Part shown: positions 8,469-15,198 of the stretch, one piece after another | How positions within the stretch are numbered: position 1 is the first letter of the stretch | Layout: every line of letters begins with the position of its first letter | Assembly (NCBI GenBank): GCA_964616165.1 | Contig: CAZTTS010000008.1 | Span: 1 to 52,551 of the forward strand | DNA length: 52,551 bases | Direction: 5' to 3' | From: CAZCCM01 sp964616165 | GTDB lineage: Bacteria > Bacillota > Clostridia > TANB77 > CAG-508 | Made by a program: the position numbers and the translations under genes | The notes under the pieces: model-generated | Told to the model about the DNA's origin: nothing | Databases searched by the model: none | The model's input: only the letters and a program-made list of their open reading frames with translations

Positions 8469-8913
8469 TACATATAATAAAGCCTTTACTGAGGTGTTAG
8501 AAATATTAGAATATTTACTTAAAGAAGAGTATGATAAGATATCTAAAGAAAAACTTGAAATTTTAAAAGAAAATCAAGATATACATTATCATAAATTTGA
8601 TATTAAAAAATCATTAAATATAAAAGAGATTTCAAGAGAAGCTAATATAATCCTTATATTATTATTTAAAGATTGTTTTGCTACTAGTATTCAAAAAGAA
8701 AAATTAGAGAATATTTTGATAAATAATGAAAAAAAACATCAAGAAAATCTAAAAGAAAAGTATCAAATAAAAGAATTATTTAAACAGAAAAGTTTAAAAG
8801 ATGAAAACAAAATTGATGATATAAAAGAATTAGAAACAAAAAGCTTAAAAACTAATAAAGAAAATATTATTTCTAAAATTATAAAAATAATTAAAAGTAT
8901 GTTCCGTAAGTAA
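8461..8913 (+). CDS. Conserved hypothetical protein coupled to the preceding gene
   Basis: 150 residues. The ATG at 8461 lies inside the 3' end of the preceding gene (8-base overlap). The N-terminus (NKAFTEVLEILEYLLKEEYDKISKEKLEILKEN) looks like a small helical domain often left unnamed in clostridial genomes. Residues 55-80 form a second helical pair (EISREANIILILLFKDCFA), and the C-terminus is Lys-rich and amphipathic (IISKIIKIIKSMFRK). No catalytic motif is seen. As a coupled partner it could modulate the larger protein, but nothing in the sequence proves this. Confidence 0.65.
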   Translation: MTDTYNKAFTEVLEILEYLLKEEYDKISKEKLEILKENQDIHYHKFDIKKSLNIKEISREANIILILLFKDCFATSIQKEKLENILINNEKKHQENLKEKYQIKELFKQKSLKDENKIDDIKELETKSLKTNKENIISKIIKIIKSMFRK

Positions 8914-8980
8914 AAATAATTTAGAGATTGTTAAGATTGTTTATAATGTTAAAACAATGTATATAGAAGACTACAACAGG

Positions 8981-9009
8981 TTGACAAAACACATTAAAAC
9001 CTTTAAAAT
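8981..9009 (+). promoter_or_regulatory. Sigma-A promoter of the tRNA-His/tRNA-Gln unit
   Basis: TTGACA at 8981-8986, a 17-base spacer and TAAAAT at 9004-9009. The predicted start falls a few bases before tRNA-His, as expected for a tRNA promoter. Confidence 0.75.
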
Positions 9010-9021
9010 ATAGGATATATG

Positions 9022-9098
9022 GTGGAAGTAGCGTAGCTGGTTAACGCGTCAGTCTGTGGAACTGAAGATCACGGGTTCAAATCCCGTCTTCCACACCA
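9022..9098 (+). tRNA. tRNA-His (anticodon GTG)
   Basis: Acceptor GTGGAAG (9022-9028) pairs with CTTCCAC (9088-9094). The anticodon stem TCAGT/ACTGA encloses CTGTGGA with anticodon GTG, the T arm is ACGGG TTCAAAT CCCGT, and CCA is encoded. The discriminator base is A (9095), not the C73 normally paired with the extra G-1 of bacterial tRNA-His; a G does lie at -1 (9021). Confidence 0.93.
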
Positions 9099-9099
9099 T

Positions 9100-9174
9100 A
9101 GGGCTGTAGCCAAGCGGTAAGGCAGTGGACTTTGAATCCACCATGCGTAAGTTCGAATCTTACCAGCCCTGCCA
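9100..9174 (+). tRNA. tRNA-Gln (anticodon TTG)
   Basis: Acceptor AGGGCTG pairs with CAGCCCT, and the anticodon stem GTGGA/TCCAC encloses CTTTGAA with anticodon TTG. T arm GTAAG TTCGAAT CTTAC, discriminator G, encoded CCA. It starts one base after tRNA-His and is cotranscribed with it. Confidence 0.95.
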
Positions 9175-9176
9175 AG

Positions 9177-9201
9177 AAAAACCACATAATGTGGTTTTTT
9201 G
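9177..9201 (+). terminator. Intrinsic terminator after the first two tRNAs
   Basis: AAAAACCACA pairs with TGTGGTTTTT around TAA, ending in a T run. It separates the first tRNA pair from the tRNA-Gln(CTG)-def-alaS unit. Confidence 0.85.
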
Positions 9202-9222
9202 TTATATTTATTAATAATTTTA

Positions 9223-9251
9223 TTGTATAAAAGTATAAATTTTAGTATAAT
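9223..9251 (+). promoter_or_regulatory. Promoter of tRNA-Gln(CTG)-def-alaS
   Basis: TTGTAT at 9223-9228 and TATAAT at 9246-9251 are 17 bases apart and lie 19 bases before tRNA-Gln(CTG), downstream of the terminator. Confidence 0.6.
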
Positions 9252-9269
9252 ATATAGGTAGAATGAAAT

Positions 9270-9344
9270 TGGGGTGTAGCCAAGTGGTAAGGCATCAGAC
9301 TCTGACTCTGACATTCGTAAGTTCGAATCTTACCACCCCAGCCA
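9270..9344 (+). tRNA. tRNA-Gln (anticodon CTG)
   Basis: Acceptor TGGGGTG pairs with CACCCCA, and the anticodon stem TCAGA/TCTGA encloses CTCTGAC with anticodon CTG. T arm GTAAG TTCGAAT CTTAC, discriminator G, encoded CCA ending at 9344. The T arm and D arm are nearly identical to the tRNA-Gln(TTG) at 9100-9174. The def start codon is only 10 bases downstream. Confidence 0.95.
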
Positions 9345-9354
9345 AGGAGAAATA

Positions 9355-9852
9355 ATGGCAATTAGAAAAATAAGATTGGATGGAGATCCAATTTTAAGAA
9401 AAATATCTAGAGAAGTAGAAGTTGTTGATGATAGAATTAAACAGCTTATATTAGATATGTTCGAAACCATGGAAGTAAATAATGGTGTAGGACTTGCCGC
9501 CCCTCAAGTTGGTGTTTTAAGAAGAGTAATAGTTATAGATATAACAGGAATGGAAGAAGGAAAAGACGAAAAGGATAATAAAGAACAAAAATATGCATTA
9601 GTTAATCCTGTAATAACAGTAATGTCTGGTGAACAATGCACAGATGAAGGTTGTTTATCTTTTCCAAATATGTTTGGTAAGGTTAAAAGACCAATGAATA
9701 TAACTGTTGAAGCATTAAATGAAAATGGTGAAAAAATAACTATTGAAGCAGAAGGATTATTAGCACAAGCAATAGCACATGAAATTGATCACTTAAATGG
9801 AGTGCTATTTGTAGACATAGTAGAAAAAGATTCTATATGGATGGAGGAATAA
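9355..9852 (+). CDS. def: Peptide deformylase
   Basis: 165 residues. The three deformylase motifs are present: GLAAPQVG (about 46-53), EGCLSFP (about 100) with the metal-binding Cys, and AIAHEIDHLNG (about 140) with the HExxH metal site. The enzyme removes the N-formyl group from nascent proteins in the cytoplasm. A short charged insert (GKDEKDNKEQK, about 64-74) lies between motifs 1 and 2. The ribosome binding site AAGGAG overlaps the terminal A of the upstream tRNA's CCA. The stop codon overlaps the alaS start (TAATG). Confidence 0.96.
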   Translation: MAIRKIRLDGDPILRKISREVEVVDDRIKQLILDMFETMEVNNGVGLAAPQVGVLRRVIVIDITGMEEGKDEKDNKEQKYALVNPVITVMSGEQCTDEGCLSFPNMFGKVKRPMNITVEALNENGEKITIEAEGLLAQAIAHEIDHLNGVLFVDIVEKDSIWMEE

Positions 9853-11633
9853 TGGAAGCACAAGAATTAAGAGATAAATATATAAAATATTTTGTTGAAA
9901 AAAAGCATGCAAAGCTAGATTCAGCATCAGTAATACCTGAAAATGATGCATCAGTATTATTTACTACAGCTGGCATGCATCCTTTGGTTCCATATTTAAT
10001 GGGAGAAGAGCATCCTAAAGGTAAAAGATTAGTGTCTATTCAAAAATGCATAAGAACAAATGATATTGATGAAGTAGGAGATGCTACTCATTTAACATTT
10101 TTTGAAATGATGGGTAATTGGTCTTTAGGAGACTATTTTAAAGAAGAATCAATTAAGATGAGTTATGAATTTTTAATTGATGTATTAAAGATAGATAAAG
10201 AAAGATTGGCAGTAACTGTATTTGAAGGCTATGATACTGTTCCAAGAGATGATGAATCTGTAGAAGTATGGAAATCTTTAGGAATACCAGAAGAAAGAAT
10301 TGGTTACTTAGGAGTTGAAGATAATTGGTGGCCTAAGTTTGGAACAAAGGGACTTGGTGGACCAGATACAGAAATCTTTTGCTGGAATGGTGAAGGAGAA
10401 GTTCCAAAAGTTTATAATTCAAAAGATGAAAATTGGGTAGAAATTTGGAATAATGTTTTTACACAGTATTTTACTGATGATAGCGGAAAAATAGAAGAAT
10501 TAGCAAAGAAGAATGTTGATACAGGTATGGGCTTTGAGAGAATGCTAACAATGTTAACAGGAGCTAAAACTGTTTATGAAACAGAACTTTTCATCCCTAT
10601 AATACAAGAAATAGAGAAAATGACTCAAAAAAAATATAATCATAATGATGAAAATACTAGAAATTTCCGAATCATTGCTGATCATATTAGAGCTTCAGTA
10701 ATTATACTAGGAGACAAAAATGGAGTTATTCCTTCTAATGTTGACCAAGGCTATGTTTTAAGAAGATTAATTAGAAGAGCAATTAGAATTTTTAAGAAAT
10801 TAGGAGTTGATAGACCAGATCTTAAGGTTCTTGCTAAAATTATTGTAGATAATTATTCTAAACAATATCCAGAATTAAAAGAAAATGAAGAAAAAATACT
10901 ATTTGAATTAGAACAAGAGGAAAAAACTTTTTCTAAAACATTAGATAAAGGATTAAGAGAAGTTAATAAAGCATTAGATGAAGTAGAACAAAGGAATGAA
11001 AAGACTTTATCAGGTGTTATTGCTTTTAAACTTTATGATACTTATGGTTTTCCTCTTGAAATTACAGAAGAACTAGCTTTAGAAAGAAATATAACTGTAG
11101 ACAAAGAAGGCTTCTTAAAAAGAGAGGAAGAACACAGAGAAGAATCGAAAAAAGGTGCAGAAGCAAAATTTTCAGGAGGATTATTAGAAGACAGTAAAGA
11201 AACTAGAAATTTACATACTGCAACTCATCTTTTACATGAGGCATTAAAAAAAGTATTAGGAGAAGATGTTAATCAAAGAGGAAGTAATATTACTAAAGAG
11301 AGATTAAGATTTGATTTTTCATATCATGATAAATTAACAGAAGAACAAAAAACAGAAATAGAAAATATTGTAAATGATGTAATAGCAAGAGATTTAGAAA
11401 TTAGCTTTACTGAAATGACAGTAGAAGAAGCTATAAAAGAAGGAGCAATAGGAATATTTACAGATAAATATGACGAAAGAGTTAAAGTATACAGAGTAGG
11501 TGATTATTCTATGGAAATATGCGGTGGCCCACATGCTGAAAGAACAGGAGATTTAGGTCATTTTAAAATAACGAAAGAAGAATCATCATCTAAAGGAGTT
11601 AGAAGAATTAGAGCTGTTTTAGAAAGCAAATAG
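9852..11633 (+). CDS. alaS: Alanyl-tRNA synthetase, short form lacking the C-terminal region
   Basis: 593 residues from the ATG at 9852, 5 bases after GGAGG; an in-frame ATG at 9837 lies inside def and has no ribosome binding site. The catalytic core (FTTAGMHPLVPYLMG, RTNDIDEVG, THLTFFEMMGNWSLGDYFK), the tRNA-recognition helices and the editing domain are present, with HLLH (in HTATHLLHEAL) and CGGPH as its metal-binding motifs. The protein ends just after GVRRIRAVLE, so the coiled-coil/DHHA1 C-Ala region that brings most bacterial AlaRS to about 870 residues is absent. The stop is followed by non-coding DNA with a promoter, so this is not a frameshift. It attaches Ala to tRNA-Ala and probably still edits. 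Confidence 0.92.
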   Translation: MEAQELRDKYIKYFVEKKHAKLDSASVIPENDASVLFTTAGMHPLVPYLMGEEHPKGKRLVSIQKCIRTNDIDEVGDATHLTFFEMMGNWSLGDYFKEESIKMSYEFLIDVLKIDKERLAVTVFEGYDTVPRDDESVEVWKSLGIPEERIGYLGVEDNWWPKFGTKGLGGPDTEIFCWNGEGEVPKVYNSKDENWVEIWNNVFTQYFTDDSGKIEELAKKNVDTGMGFERMLTMLTGAKTVYETELFIPIIQEIEKMTQKKYNHNDENTRNFRIIADHIRASVIILGDKNGVIPSNVDQGYVLRRLIRRAIRIFKKLGVDRPDLKVLAKIIVDNYSKQYPELKENEEKILFELEQEEKTFSKTLDKGLREVNKALDEVEQRNEKTLSGVIAFKLYDTYGFPLEITEELALERNITVDKEGFLKREEEHREESKKGAEAKFSGGLLEDSKETRNLHTATHLLHEALKKVLGEDVNQRGSNITKERLRFDFSYHDKLTEEQKTEIENIVNDVIARDLEISFTEMTVEEAIKEGAIGIFTDKYDERVKVYRVGDYSMEICGGPHAERTGDLGHFKITKEESSSKGVRRIRAVLESK

Positions 11634-11651
11634 TTTTAAAGTAGTTCTAAA

Positions 11652-11680
11652 TTGACAAAGAAATTCTTTAGTGCTATTAT
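11652..11680 (+). promoter_or_regulatory. Promoter of the rpsF-ssb-rpsR operon
   Basis: TTGACA at 11652-11657, a 17-base spacer and TATTAT at 11675-11680 with a TG extension one base upstream. It lies 85 bases before the rpsF start. Confidence 0.8.
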
Positions 11681-11721
11681 TTAATAGGTATTAAGACCAG
11701 TTTAAAAATATAAAAATATGT

Positions 11722-11756
11722 CCTTACTCGTTTAAAAATGAGTTTGAACCGAAAGG
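11722..11756 (+). promoter_or_regulatory. Probable S6:S18-binding leader (RpsF motif)
   Basis: Hand folding gives an outer helix CCTT (11722-11725) with AAGG (11753-11756) and an inner helix ACTCGTT (11726-11732) with AATGAGT (11737-11743). A 9-base 3' bulge, TTGAACCGA, contains the CCG characteristic of the RpsF motif. The outer helix reaches the start of the AAAGGAGG ribosome binding site. Binding by the S6:S18 complex could therefore repress translation of the operon. Confidence 0.6.
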
Positions 11757-11764
11757 AGGAAGAA

Positions 11765-12256
11765 ATGAACAAATATGAAAATGTTGTGTTAGTAGATCCA
11801 AAACTAGATGAAGAGGTATTAAGCAAAGTAATAGATAAATTTACTAAATTAATCAACAAACATGGGAAAGTATTTTCAGTTGAAAATGTTGGACTTAAAG
11901 AATTAGCTTATGAAATACAAAAAAATAAAGAAGCATACTATGTTATATTTACTTTTGAATCTGATCCAAACTTTATCGAAGAATTACAAAGAAATTATAG
12001 AATTTCAGATGAAATATTAAAGTTTTTAGTAGTTAGAATTGATGAAATTATTGTTAAAGAAACTGTAGAAAAGAAGACTGAAGTAAAAGCAGAAACTGAA
12101 GTAAAAGAAGAAGTTAAGACTGAAGAACCAGTTGAAACTAAAGTTGAAGAACCAGTTGAAGTAGAAAAAGAAACTAAAGTAGAAGCTAAAGAAGAAAAAA
12201 CTGAAATAAAAGCAGAAGCAGAAGTTGAAGAAAAAGAAGAAAAAAGTAAAAAATAA
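11765..12256 (+). CDS. rpsF: Ribosomal protein S6 with long charged C-terminal tail
   Basis: 163 residues from the ATG at 11765 behind AAAGGAGG. The S6 core covers about residues 1-98 (MNKYENVVLVDPKLDEE...ISDEILKFLVVRIDE). The last about 65 residues are a low-complexity repeat of Glu, Lys, Val and Thr (VEKKTEVKAETEVKEEVK). S6 binds S18 and helix 22-23 of 16S rRNA in the small subunit. The repetitive tail is where the assembly broke: the 3' end of the gene is repeated after the N run that follows. A leader upstream probably mediates autoregulation. Confidence 0.93.
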   Translation: MNKYENVVLVDPKLDEEVLSKVIDKFTKLINKHGKVFSVENVGLKELAYEIQKNKEAYYVIFTFESDPNFIEELQRNYRISDEILKFLVVRIDEIIVKETVEKKTEVKAETEVKEEVKTEEPVETKVEEPVEVEKETKVEAKEEKTEIKAEAEVEEKEEKSKK

Positions 12257-12261
12257 GAGAG

Positions 12262-12361
12262 NNNNNNNNNNNNNNNNNNNNNNNNNNNNNNNNNNNNNNN
12301 NNNNNNNNNNNNNNNNNNNNNNNNNNNNNNNNNNNNNNNNNNNNNNNNNNNNNNNNNNNNN
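12262..12361. other. Assembly gap (100 N)
   Basis: Exactly 100 N separate rpsF from ssb. The 55 bases before the gap (12207-12261) equal the 55 bases after it (12362-12416), which points to two contigs that overlap rather than to missing sequence. Confidence 0.97.
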
Positions 12362-12416
12362 TAAAAGCAGAAGCAGAAGTTGAAGAAAAAGAAGAAAAAA
12401 GTAAAAAATAAGAGAG
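12362..12416 (+). repeat. 55-base duplication of the rpsF 3' end across the gap
   Basis: This stretch repeats 12207-12261 base for base, including the rpsF stop codon and the first bases of the intergenic spacer. It continues into GTAATT and the ssb start. If the copies are merged, rpsF and ssb are separated by about 10 bases. Confidence 0.9.
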
Positions 12417-12422
12417 GTAATT

Positions 12423-12884
12423 ATGAATAAAGTAATTTTATTAGGTAGATTAACAAGAGATCCAGAAGTTAGATATACACAAAACAATACAATTTTTACA
12501 ACATTTAGTATAGCAGTAAGAAAAAGATTTAAAACAGAAGATGGTGAAGATGCAGACTTTATTAATGTTATTGCTTGGAACAAAACAGCAGAATTTGTTT
12601 CAATGTATTTCAAAAAAGGTATGCAAATAGCACTTTCAGGAAGATTACAAACAAGAAGTTATGAAGCAAATGATGGTACTAAAAGAAATGTTACAGAAGT
12701 TGTAGCAGAAGAAGTAGAATTTGCAGAAAGTAAAAGAACATTTGAAGAAAGCGAAGGTCCAGCTCCAAAATCAACTCCAAAAAAACAAGAGCAAGAAGAA
12801 GATATTGATTTTGCAGAATTAAGCTCAGATGAATTTAAAATTGATGTTGATGAAACTGAAGATGACCTTACTTTTATTGAATAA
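12423..12884 (+). CDS. ssb: Single-stranded DNA-binding protein
   Basis: 153 residues. The OB fold spans about 1-105 (MNKVILLGRLTRDPEVRYT, FSIAVRKRF, DFINVIAWNKTAEF, KGMQIALSGRLQTRSYE). A disordered acidic tail follows. SSB coats single-stranded DNA in replication and repair. The extreme C-terminus reads DDLTFIE, whereas the usual partner-docking tip is DDDIPF or DDDLPF with a terminal Phe. The rpsF-ssb-rpsR order is the conserved operon. GAGAGG supplies the ribosome binding site. Confidence 0.96.
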   Translation: MNKVILLGRLTRDPEVRYTQNNTIFTTFSIAVRKRFKTEDGEDADFINVIAWNKTAEFVSMYFKKGMQIALSGRLQTRSYEANDGTKRNVTEVVAEEVEFAESKRTFEESEGPAPKSTPKKQEQEEDIDFAELSSDEFKIDVDETEDDLTFIE

Positions 12885-12901
12885 AAATAATGGGGGATAT
12901 T

Positions 12902-13333
12902 ATGGCAGAAGAAACCAAAAAAGAAGAAGTTGAAGAAGTTGAAGTTGAAACAAAATCTGAAACAGAAAATAAAGAAGAAAAAGTAGAACAAACAACAACA
13001 TATTCAAGAACTCAAGTTGATGACCAAGATTCAAGGAAACCATATAGAGAAAATAAAAAAGATTATAGAAGAGATTCAAGAGACTATAAAGGTTCAGGAG
13101 ATAGAGATGACTATAAGTTTAGAAGAATGAGAAGAAAAGTTTGTTTACTATGTAAAGAAAAGAATTATGTTTTAGACTATAAAGATGCTGAAACAATTAA
13201 AAGATTTATAAATGAAAAAGGTAAAATATTACCTAGAAGAGCAACAGGAACATGTGCAAAACATCAAAGAGAAATTGCTCAAGTGATAAAAAGAGCTAGA
13301 CATATAGCAGTAATACCTTATACAATCGATTAA
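12902..13333 (+). CDS. rpsR: Ribosomal protein S18 with charged N-terminal extension
   Basis: 143 residues from the ATG at 12902 behind GGGGGATAT; an in-frame ATG at 12890 would use up this ribosome binding site. The S18 core lies in about residues 73-143 (RRMRRKVCLLCKEKN...LPRRATGTCAKHQREIAQVIKRARHIAVIPY). It retains the CxxC...CxxH set of a zinc site. The first about 70 residues are Glu/Lys-rich, then Arg/Asp/Tyr-rich, and are absent from standard S18 (75-90 residues). It pairs with S6 in the 30S platform. Confidence 0.94.
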   Translation: MAEETKKEEVEEVEVETKSETENKEEKVEQTTTYSRTQVDDQDSRKPYRENKKDYRRDSRDYKGSGDRDDYKFRRMRRKVCLLCKEKNYVLDYKDAETIKRFINEKGKILPRRATGTCAKHQREIAQVIKRARHIAVIPYTID

Positions 13334-13354
13334 TTTAATTAAAAACAACAAATT

Positions 13355-13386
13355 AAACACATATGGAAACATATGTGTTTTTTTAT
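13355..13386 (+). terminator. Intrinsic terminator of rpsF-ssb-rpsR
   Basis: AAACACATATG pairs perfectly with CATATGTGTTT around a GAAA tetraloop and runs into a T tract. Confidence 0.9.
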
Positions 13387-13445
13387 TTGCAAATTAATAG
13401 TTTTAAAGTGTCAAAATTCAAGATTTTATAAAGATAAAAAGCATA

Positions 13446-13474
13446 TTACTTTTATATTACATTGACAATATAAT
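13446..13474 (+). promoter_or_regulatory. Candidate promoter of the pilus-like locus
   Basis: TATAAT at 13469-13474 has only a weak -35 (TTACTT) 17 bases upstream. A good TTGACA at 13462 has no matching -10 at 16-18 bases, and TATAAA at 13497 has TTGAAT at 15 bases. A promoter is expected between the rpsR terminator and 13559, but its exact position is uncertain. Confidence 0.35.
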
Positions 13475-13558
13475 ATTGAATATAGGCGGTATTTTGTATA
13501 AAATTAAAATGATTTATAATATAAAAAATACATGTAAAATGTATTGTTGGAGGGAGAA

Positions 13559-14461
13559 ATGACAGTTAATCCTATGCAAAGAAGAACTAGAAATTCTTTT
13601 CTATTGGGCTTTGGAGTTGCAGTATTGGTTGCACTTGTTATAATTGCAGCACTTTTTGTATTAATGAGAAATGCAAATGCTCAATTAAAGGCTGAAAAAG
13701 CAAAACAAAGAGAGCTTTTGGTAGCAAAAGTTGATATTAATGATTATTCAGAAGTTAGCACTTTAAATACAATTACAGAAAATACTATTGTATCAATAGC
13801 TATGGAAGAAATAGCAACATTTGATGATTTATCACCTGAAGGTAGAAGAATACTTTCTAAAACTAAAATACCTAAAGGAACAGTAATTACTAAATCAATG
13901 TTAATTTCTGAAGAGGAAAAAGATGCACATGACTTAAGATTATATGAACTTAATATGCTTATGATACCATCTGAATTAGAAACTGGCGCTGTAGTAGATA
14001 TTAGATTTTTACTACCATCAGGACAAGACTTTATTGTATTATCTAAAAAGATTGTTGAAAAAGCAGATTCAGATTCTATTTGGATAAAAATGTCAGAAGA
14101 TGAGATCTTAGTTTTTAATAATGCAATGGTTGAAGCATATTTAATAGAGGGAACAAAACTTTACGTGGCACCGTATGTGAATCCTGGCATCCAAAAAGAA
14201 GCAGCGCAAACTTATCCTTTAAGTAATGAAGCTTGGCAGTTAATTGAATCAGATTCTAATGTTACACAAAAAGCTAGAGAGGCATTAATTGCAAAACACA
14301 ATAAAACGGTTGCAATTAGAAAATCAATTACTGATGCGAAAACAAAGGCAATTCAAGAAAATGGTCTTGATAGAGTTCATCATGCAATTAACCAAGAAAT
14401 TTCTGAAATGCATAAAAAAAGAGTGCAATATATAGAACAATTAACTCAATTAGACTATTAA
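13559..14461 (+). CDS. CpaB/RcpC-like SAF-domain pilus assembly protein
   Basis: 300 residues from the ATG at 13559 behind GGAGGG. A short basic N-terminus precedes a membrane helix at about 13-37. An SAF-like region follows at about 46-120, with the paired strands LVAKVDINDYSEVS and KTKIPKGTVITKSML (compare CpaB, ...IPKGTxIT...). CpaB-type proteins sit in the periplasm or wall side of Tad pilus machines. The C-terminal third (about 220-300) is helical and charged and lacks the second SAF-like repeat of longer CpaB proteins. It opens the locus that continues to 26908. Confidence 0.75.
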   Translation: MTVNPMQRRTRNSFLLGFGVAVLVALVIIAALFVLMRNANAQLKAEKAKQRELLVAKVDINDYSEVSTLNTITENTIVSIAMEEIATFDDLSPEGRRILSKTKIPKGTVITKSMLISEEEKDAHDLRLYELNMLMIPSELETGAVVDIRFLLPSGQDFIVLSKKIVEKADSDSIWIKMSEDEILVFNNAMVEAYLIEGTKLYVAPYVNPGIQKEAAQTYPLSNEAWQLIESDSNVTQKAREALIAKHNKTVAIRKSITDAKTKAIQENGLDRVHHAINQEISEMHKKRVQYIEQLTQLDY

Positions 14462-14501
14462 TTAACAAAATAAAAAATGAAACAAAAGATGTGGAGGCAA
14501 A

Positions 14502-15188
14502 TTGAAGAAGATAGCTTTTATAGGTGGCTTTGATAAGTTGGATTTAATACAATATGTAGCTATAATTTTACACGAACTAGGGAAAAAGGTTCTTATAGTA
14601 GATACTACAAGAATGCAAAAATCTAGATATATTACTCCTGCAATTGATAATACAAGAGCAAAATATATTACAACAACCCAGGGTGTTGATATAGCAGTAG
14701 GATGCAAAACCTATGAAGAATTAAAAGATGAAATTTCTCTTGCAGATAAGACATATGATTATATGTTTATTGATATAGATAATTATAAATCGTTTGAAAC
14801 TTTTCAGTTTACAGCAAATGATATGATTTTTTTAACAACAACTTTTGATATTTATAGTTTAAAGGTTGGACTTAGTGTATTAGCACAATTTAAAACAGAT
14901 GCAGTAGTTAATAAAATATTATTAGCAAGAACAATAACTCCTTATCATGTGCAATATATAACTCATGTTTGCAAGGACTGTAAAACAACTTGGGGAAATA
15001 TAAGTATATTTTTCCCATATGATAATGGAGATTTAACTATTATATTTGAAAACCAAAGAGAATATAGAATGAACTTAAGTAAATTTTCTAAAGATTTTTT
15101 AGGCTCATTGTTAGACCTATGTGTAACAATTGAACCAAATTTAGCAAAAGATATTAGAAAATATATAAAAGCTAATTCTAAGAATTAA
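14502..15188 (+). CDS. MinD/ParA-fold protein, CpaE/TadZ-like, degenerate P-loop (first copy)
   Basis: 228 residues, TTG start at 14502 behind GGAGG. The fold is suggested by KKIAFIGGFDKLDLIQYVA, KKVLIVDTTR and YDYMFIDIDNY, the order of a MinD-like ATPase (P-loop, switch I, switch II). The Walker A Lys-Thr signature is not present (GGFDKLDL). Tad loci carry CpaE/TadZ proteins of this kind, which place the machine at one pole and often have atypical P-loops. A Cys pair (HVCKDCK, about 158) is unexplained. It is followed after 10 bases by a second protein of the same fold. Confidence 0.6.
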   Translation: MKKIAFIGGFDKLDLIQYVAIILHELGKKVLIVDTTRMQKSRYITPAIDNTRAKYITTTQGVDIAVGCKTYEELKDEISLADKTYDYMFIDIDNYKSFETFQFTANDMIFLTTTFDIYSLKVGLSVLAQFKTDAVVNKILLARTITPYHVQYITHVCKDCKTTWGNISIFFPYDNGDLTIIFENQREYRMNLSKFSKDFLGSLLDLCVTIEPNLAKDIRKYIKANSKN

Positions 15189-15198
15189 GAGGAGAAAG

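Noticed and set aside
9069..9314. 81-residue antisense reading frame over the tRNA genes (ends GRRDLNP)
   Set aside because: It is the reverse complement of tRNA genes, a well-known false protein pattern.
12026..12613. 195-residue antisense reading frame over rpsF, the N gap and ssb
   Set aside because: It runs through 100 N and is Phe-rich because it mirrors the Glu/Lys-rich tail of rpsF.
13462..13467. TTGACA as -35 of the pilus-like locus
   Set aside because: No -10 hexamer at 16-18 bases; the next good TATAAA is about 29 bases away.
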